Source: Neobacillus niacini
Lineage (GTDB): Bacteria; Bacillota; Bacilli; Bacillales; Cytobacillaceae
Length of the DNA stretch: 64,000 nt
Direction: 5' to 3'
Assembly: GCF_023715415.1 (NCBI RefSeq)
Contig: NZ_JAMBOB010000013.1
Span: 1 to 64,000 of the forward strand
Position 1 is the first letter of the stretch. Each line of letters begins with the position of its first letter. Positions 59,441 through 64,000 of this stretch are shown here, piece by piece. The position numbers and the translations under genes were made by a program. The notes below the pieces were generated by a model. It ran no database searches and was not told where the DNA came from. It saw only the letters and a list, made by a program, of their open reading frames with translations.

Positions 59441-60001
59441 ATGAAATTAATCGTTGGTTTGGGAAACCCTGGAAAACAATATGAAAAAACGAGACATAAT
59501 ATTGGATTTGAAGTCATTGATGAGCTTGCAGATAAATTATCCATTCCATTAAATCAATCAAAATTTAAAGGGCAGTTTGGGATGGGATTCCATAATGGTA
59601 AAAAGGTAATTTTACTAAAACCACTGACATACATGAATCTGTCTGGAGAATCAATCAGAGCGATAATGGACTATTATGAAATTGATTTAGAGGATTTGGT
59701 CATCATCTATGATGATCTAGATTTGCCTGTAGGGAAAATCAGGCTCCGTCAAAAAGGAAGTGCCGGCGGCCATAATGGAATAAAGTCCACAGTAGCACAT
59801 CTAGGAACGCAAGAATTTAACAGGATCAGAATCGGAATTGATCGGCCAAAGAATGGGATGAAGGTTCCCGATTATGTGTTGGGACGCTTCCATGAAGATG
59901 AATGGGAATTAACAAAAGAGTCTGTACAAAAGAGCGCTGACGCCTGTATAAAATGGTTAGAAAAGCCCTTTTTACAGGTGATGAACGAATTTAATCAGTA
60001 A
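59441..60001 (+). CDS. pth: peptidyl-tRNA hydrolase
   Basis: Frees tRNA from peptidyl-tRNA (spoVC in B. subtilis). The 186-residue enzyme has GLGNPGKQYEKTRHN with catalytic H19, DDLDLPVGKIRLRQKGSAGGHNG and FNRIRIGIDRP. ATG 59441 follows GAGAGGGAAA. An upstream in-frame ATG at 59390 would add 17 residues (MLRELFNRWTKPKEREK); the conserved core starts only at 59441. Confidence 0.95.
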   Translation: MKLIVGLGNPGKQYEKTRHNIGFEVIDELADKLSIPLNQSKFKGQFGMGFHNGKKVILLKPLTYMNLSGESIRAIMDYYEIDLEDLVIIYDDLDLPVGKIRLRQKGSAGGHNGIKSTVAHLGTQEFNRIRIGIDRPKNGMKVPDYVLGRFHEDEWELTKESVQKSADACIKWLEKPFLQVMNEFNQ

Positions 60002-60026
60002 AAGGTTCATGGGATAACCTTTCCTT
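60001..60026 (+). terminator. weak hairpin after pth
   Basis: AAAGGTT/AACCTTT at the stop codon, followed by CCTTT; a poor terminator. Confidence 0.4.
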
Positions 60027-60069
60027 TCATAAAATAAAGCAATTCTCTTTTTTACACAGTGAATTCCAA

Positions 60070-60100
60070 TGAATAACTTGCCCTTCCAACGTAAATACTA
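60070..60100 (+). promoter_or_regulatory. candidate forespore (sigma-F/sigma-G) promoter of fin
   Basis: TGAATA (60070-60075), 18 bases, AATACTA (60094-60100), one base from the sigma-G -10 consensus CATnnTA. fin is forespore-expressed in B. subtilis. Confidence 0.55.
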
Positions 60101-60131
60101 GTAACAATAGTAAAATAGGGAGGGTACCTAG

Positions 60132-60362
60132 GTGGCCATTCATTACCATTGCCGGCATTGCGGTACAAATTTAGGTTCCATTGAACAGTCTTCGATACAC
60201 AGTGAAGCACTCGGCCTTCATAAATTAACGGAGCAGGAAAGACAAGAGATGGTTGCATATGACGTGACTGGAAATATTCATATTACGGCCATTTGTGAGG
60301 ATTGTCAGGAAGCGTTAGAAAGAAATCCAGATTATCACCAATATGATTTCCTCATTCATTAA
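60132..60362 (+). CDS. fin: anti-sigma-F factor Fin (YabK)
   Basis: A 76-residue zinc-ribbon protein that helps switch forespore transcription from sigma-F to sigma-G. The two cysteine pairs CRHC and CEDC frame the protein, and HYHCRHCGTNLGSIE is typical. The start is GTG 60132 with GGGAGGG at 60118-60124 and a 7-base spacer. It lies between pth and mfd as in B. subtilis. Confidence 0.93.
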   Translation: MAIHYHCRHCGTNLGSIEQSSIHSEALGLHKLTEQERQEMVAYDVTGNIHITAICEDCQEALERNPDYHQYDFLIH

Positions 60363-60365
60363 CCA

Positions 60366-60400
60366 GCTTTGGAAAGCACTCCAAAGCATTTTTCTATTTT
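60366..60400 (+). terminator. fin terminator
   Basis: Stem GCTTTGGA/TCCAAAGC followed by ATTTTTCTATTTTTT. Confidence 0.85.
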
Positions 60401-60473
60401 TTATAAACACTAAAAATATAGTTAATATAGTCGGTATACGAAAAAAAGATTCAAAGAGAGGAGGAACGAGCTT

Positions 60474-63400
60474 ATGAAAGGTTTAAAATCATTATTTCTA
60501 GATCAGGAAGATGTCCACTCCATTATATCTGGAGTTCAGGGAGGCTTGAAGGAACAGCTAATTGCTGGGTTATCGGGTTCATCAAGAACGGTACTAACGG
60601 CTGCAATTTATGAGCAGATGAAAAGACCCATTCTCTTTATCACCCATAATCTATTGCAAGCACAAAAACTCTATGATGATATTGTAAATCTATTAAGTGA
60701 GGATGAAGTCTTTCTATTTCCAGCCAATGAATTAATTGCGGCTGAGATGAGTATTGCCAGTCCAGAGTTAAAGGCACAAAGAATTGAGGCCTTAAATCAT
60801 TTAAGTAAAAGGGATAAAGGAATTATTATCGTTCCTGCTGCTGGGCTAAGAAAAGTCATTCCGCCAAAATCTCTGTGGAAACAGTATCAGCTGTCGTTTA
60901 AAGTAGGCGATGATTTAGATATTACAAAGGTACTTAATACTTTTGTTAAGACGGGTTATGTTCGGTCGGAAATGGTGTCTACACCAGGAGAGTTTAGTAT
61001 AAGGGGCGGGATTATTGATATTTATCCGCTCACAGTCACGAATCCAATAAGAATTGAATTATTTGATACTGAGATTGATTCCATCCGCTACTTTTCCCTA
61101 GAAGACCAACGTTCTATCGAGAAAACCACTGAGGTTTTGATTGGTCCTGCAACGGAAGTCCTTTTGGGAGCAGAGGATTATAGCAGGCTAATTGGAAAGC
61201 TAGAGGATGGGCTGGCAAAAAGTCTTAGAAAATTAAAAGACGATAAAGCAAAGATACAGCTCTCTCAGAATATAAGTTTTGAGCTCGAACAGCTAAAAAA
61301 TGGCCACAAACCAGACCATGTATTTAAATATCTTTCACTAGCATATGAGGGCGATAGTAGTTTACTAGACTATCTACCGCGCGATGGAATGGTATTTATT
61401 GATGAAATAAGCCGGGTTCAAGAAATGAATGACTCATTAATTAAGGAAGAGGCGGAATGGTATACTGCACTGCTAGGTGAGGGTCAAATTATTCATGATT
61501 TGACTATTTCCCATGACCTGCCGAATTTACTTCATAAAAATGAGTTTCCAATTCTTTATATGAGTTTGTTTTTACGCCATGTAGCAAATACGAGTCCGCA
61601 AAATATTATTAATGTTTCTTGTAAACAAATGCAGAATTTCCATGGCCAAATGCATTTATTGAAATCAGAAGTTGATCGGTGGAAAAAGGGGAATTACTCC
61701 ATCCTCTTTTTAGCCCCAGATGATGAGCGAGTAAAAAAGCTAGAACGAGTTTTAGAGGATTATGAAATCGAAGCCTCTATTACACGCAGCAATCATCAGC
61801 TTTTACCTGGAAAAGTACAGATTATGAAGGGGAACCTGCAAACTGGATTTGAGCTTTCCATTCAGAAGATAGCTGTCATAACCGAGGAAGAACTGTTTAC
61901 TAAACGTGTCAAAAAGTCTGCCAACAGACAAAAGCTCTCAAATGCCGAAAGGATTAAGAGTTATTCGGAACTTAAAGTTGGCGACTATGTTGTTCATGTT
62001 AATCACGGAATAGGAAAATATTTAGGAATTGAAACACTCGTTATTAACGGTGTTCATAAGGATTATCTTCACCTCCGCTATCATGGAACAGATAAGCTTT
62101 ATGTTCCAGTTGAACAAATAGATCTTGTTCAGAAGTATGTGGCCTCCGAAGGAAAAGAGCCGAAAATTTATAAACTTGGCGGCAGTGATTGGAAAAAGGT
62201 AAAAAAGAAAGTTCAATCCTCGGTTCAAGACATTGCAGATGATCTAATCAAGCTATATGCAGAACGTGAAGCAGCTGTCGGTTATGCCTTTTCACCGGAT
62301 GGGGACATGCAAAGGGAGTTTGAAACCGCCTTTGCTTACCAAGAAACGGAAGACCAGCTTCGCTCTATCCATGAAATTAAGCAGGATATGGAGAAAGCCA
62401 GACCAATGGATCGCTTGCTTTGTGGTGATGTAGGTTATGGAAAAACGGAGGTAGCCATTCGAGCTGCATTTAAAGCGATTGCAGATGGCAAGCAAGTCGC
62501 ACTTCTTGTGCCAACAACGATATTAGCACAGCAGCATTATGAAACGATGAGAGAAAGATTTCAAGATTACCCAATCAATATTGGTCTATTAAGTCGCTTC
62601 CGTTCAAAAAAGCAACAAACTGAAACCATTAAGGGATTAAAAGCAGGTACGGTCGATGTAGTGATTGGTACGCACCGTATTCTTTCAAAAGATATTGTTT
62701 ATCGTGATTTAGGTTTATTGATTATCGATGAAGAGCAAAGATTTGGGGTTACCCATAAAGAAAAAATTAAAAGATTAAAAACAAATATTGATGTTTTAAC
62801 ATTGACAGCAACACCAATCCCGAGAACGCTGCATATGTCCATGCTGGGCGTTCGCGATTTATCGGTTATTGAGACTCCGCCAGAGAACCGTTTCCCTGTA
62901 CAAACATATGTAATGGAATACAATGGATCGCTTGTCAGAGAGTCGATTGAAAGGGAGTTGGCACGCGCGGGACAAGTTTACTTTTTATATAACAGAGTAG
63001 AGGATATTGAACGGAAGGCAGAAGAAATATCCATGCTTGTTCCGGATGCACGAGTGACTTTCGCACATGGGCAGATGTCAGAGAATGAATTAGAATCAGT
63101 CATGCTCAGCTTCCTATCCGGAGAGTTTGATGTTTTGGTCAGCACGACAATCATTGAAACAGGGGTAGACATACCGAATGTTAACACGCTGATTGTCTAT
63201 GATGCAGATAGAATGGGACTTTCTCAGCTTTATCAGCTGCGTGGACGTGTTGGACGGTCAAATCGTGTTGCGTATGCTTATTTCACCCACCGAAAGGATA
63301 AAGTATTAACAGAAGTGGCAGAAAAGCGTCTGCAGGCTATTAAAGAATTTACTGAGCTCGGCTCTGGCTTTAAAATTGCCATGCGTGACTTATCTATTAG

Positions 63401-64000
63401 GGGTGCTGGTAATTTGCTAGGTGCGCAGCAGCATGGATTTATTGACTCTGTAGGATTTGACCTTTATTCGCAAATGCTAAAAGAAGCGATTGAAGAAAGA
63501 AAAGGTGATTTGAAAGCAGAGCAAAAGGCTACTGTGGAAATTGATTTAGAAATTGACGCCTATATTCCTGATACCTACATTAAAGATGGCCATCAAAAGA
63601 TTGAAATGTATAAGCGTTTTAGAGGAGTACAAACATTAGAGGATATTGAGGAACTTCAAGCAGAAATGCTCGATCGCTTTGGAGAATATCCTGAAGAAGT
63701 TGATTATTTATTCCAAGTGGCAGAAATGAAAATTTATGCACTGCTTGCGGGTGTTGACATGATAAAGCAAGCAAAACAAGAAGTAACCATTCTCGTAAAT
63801 GAACGAGCTAGCAGTACGATTGACGGACAGAAGGTATTTGCTATCAGTAGTAAATATCCAAGAATGATTGGGTTAGGAATGGAAGGTCAGAGGCTTAAAA
63901 TGACCCTCCAGATTAAAGGGCAAGAGCCGGCATATTGGATGAATATAGCATTTGAAATGATTAAAGGTCTCCAAGCGGCGAAAAAGGGTCAAAAAAACCC
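60474..64000 (+). CDS. mfd: transcription-repair coupling factor Mfd (3' end cut by window)
   Basis: ATP-dependent DNA translocase that removes stalled RNA polymerase and recruits UvrA. The frame is open from ATG 60474 (GAGAGGAGG upstream) to the window end, 1175 codons, so only the last few residues of a usual 1177-1180-residue protein are missing. The N-terminal UvrB-like region includes SIRGGIIDIYPL; the RNA polymerase-interaction domain contains VGDYVVHVNHGIGKYLGIE; helicase motifs include GDVGYGKT (651-658), DEEQ (752-755), TATPIPRTL and QLRGRVGR; the TRCF domain closes the protein. Confidence 0.97.
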   Translation, partial: MKGLKSLFLDQEDVHSIISGVQGGLKEQLIAGLSGSSRTVLTAAIYEQMKRPILFITHNLLQAQKLYDDIVNLLSEDEVFLFPANELIAAEMSIASPELKAQRIEALNHLSKRDKGIIIVPAAGLRKVIPPKSLWKQYQLSFKVGDDLDITKVLNTFVKTGYVRSEMVSTPGEFSIRGGIIDIYPLTVTNPIRIELFDTEIDSIRYFSLEDQRSIEKTTEVLIGPATEVLLGAEDYSRLIGKLEDGLAKSLRKLKDDKAKIQLSQNISFELEQLKNGHKPDHVFKYLSLAYEGDSSLLDYLPRDGMVFIDEISRVQEMNDSLIKEEAEWYTALLGEGQIIHDLTISHDLPNLLHKNEFPILYMSLFLRHVANTSPQNIINVSCKQMQNFHGQMHLLKSEVDRWKKGNYSILFLAPDDERVKKLERVLEDYEIEASITRSNHQLLPGKVQIMKGNLQTGFELSIQKIAVITEEELFTKRVKKSANRQKLSNAERIKSYSELKVGDYVVHVNHGIGKYLGIETLVINGVHKDYLHLRYHGTDKLYVPVEQIDLVQKYVASEGKEPKIYKLGGSDWKKVKKKVQSSVQDIADDLIKLYAEREAAVGYAFSPDGDMQREFETAFAYQETEDQLRSIHEIKQDMEKARPMDRLLCGDVGYGKTEVAIRAAFKAIADGKQVALLVPTTILAQQHYETMRERFQDYPINIGLLSRFRSKKQQTETIKGLKAGTVDVVIGTHRILSKDIVYRDLGLLIIDEEQRFGVTHKEKIKRLKTNIDVLTLTATPIPRTLHMSMLGVRDLSVIETPPENRFPVQTYVMEYNGSLVRESIERELARAGQVYFLYNRVEDIERKAEEISMLVPDARVTFAHGQMSENELESVMLSFLSGEFDVLVSTTIIETGVDIPNVNTLIVYDADRMGLSQLYQLRGRVGRSNRVAYAYFTHRKDKVLTEVAEKRLQAIKEFTELGSGFKIAMRDLSIRGAGNLLGAQQHGFIDSVGFDLYSQMLKEAIEERKGDLKAEQKATVEIDLEIDAYIPDTYIKDGHQKIEMYKRFRGVQTLEDIEELQAEMLDRFGEYPEEVDYLFQVAEMKIYALLAGVDMIKQAKQEVTILVNERASSTIDGQKVFAISSKYPRMIGLGMEGQRLKMTLQIKGQEPAYWMNIAFEMIKGLQAAKKGQKN

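Noticed and set aside
62022..63187. Several minus-strand frames of 67-74 codons inside mfd
   Set aside because: mfd is open and conserved throughout; these are antisense shadows.

Overview
The window comes from a low-GC, endospore-forming member of the Bacillaceae. It runs clockwise from the origin-proximal rRNA operon: the 3' end of 23S rRNA, 5S rRNA, csfB, a YaaO-type decarboxylase and tmk on the left; darA, holB, ricT, yabA, trmN6, rsmI, abrB, metG, tatD, yabE, rnmV, rsmA, yabG, veg, sspF, ispE, purR, ridA, spoVG, glmU, prs, ctc, pth, fin and mfd (cut by the window end) on the right. This is the Bacillus subtilis dnaX-to-mfd order, with csfB, sspF, yabG, spoVG and fin marking a spore former. 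xpaC, yaaN, yaaR and yazA are absent from their usual places. I cannot fix the genus; a Neobacillus/Cytobacillus/Niallia-like Bacillus is plausible.

The striking feature is a block of about 36.8 kb (3054-39990) between tmk and darA, genes that are adjacent in B. subtilis. It is a near-complete intracellular glucuronoxylan/xylose utilisation locus resembling the Geobacillus stearothermophilus hemicellulose cluster. From left to right it holds a GH43 enzyme and xylR (both minus); a Gfo/Idh oxidoreductase, xylA and xylB; a GH10 intracellular xylanase with uxuB, kdgK, kdgA and a Nif3-like protein; an LplB/YtcP/LplA-type ABC importer (aldouronate type); a DUF624 membrane protein; uxuA, aguA (GH67), a MATE transporter, xynB (GH43) and a polyol dehydrogenase; an Axe2-type esterase, a GH2 enzyme, an aldose epimerase, an aldo/keto reductase and a CE4 deacetylase; a second DUF624 protein; and, on the minus strand, a YesM/YesN-type two-component system followed by a second ABC importer (the xynDCEFG arrangement).

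The logic is import of decorated xylo-oligosaccharides by two binding-protein-dependent systems (no ATPase gene is present, so a shared MsmX-like ATPase must be elsewhere), followed by cytoplasmic removal of acetyl, glucuronosyl and arabinosyl/xylosyl groups. Xylose enters via XylA/XylB and uronate via UxuB-UxuA-KdgK-KdgA. Glucuronate isomerase (UxaC) and any secreted xylanase are not in the window. Five 27-bp sites with left half CTTWGTTTATT and right half ACAAACWAAG lie at the GH43, xylR, xylA, ABC-importer and uxuA promoters and define a local XylR regulon; catabolite-control (cre) sites accompany two of them.

The housekeeping half carries recognisable control sites: a sigma-F promoter at csfB, tandem Spo0A boxes on the abrB promoter, a perfect parS site downstream of metG, twin strong promoters at veg, a sigma-H promoter at spoVG, a sigma-B promoter at ctc, and two families of intergenic palindromic repeats (one a 190-bp MITE-like element between rsmA and yabG).
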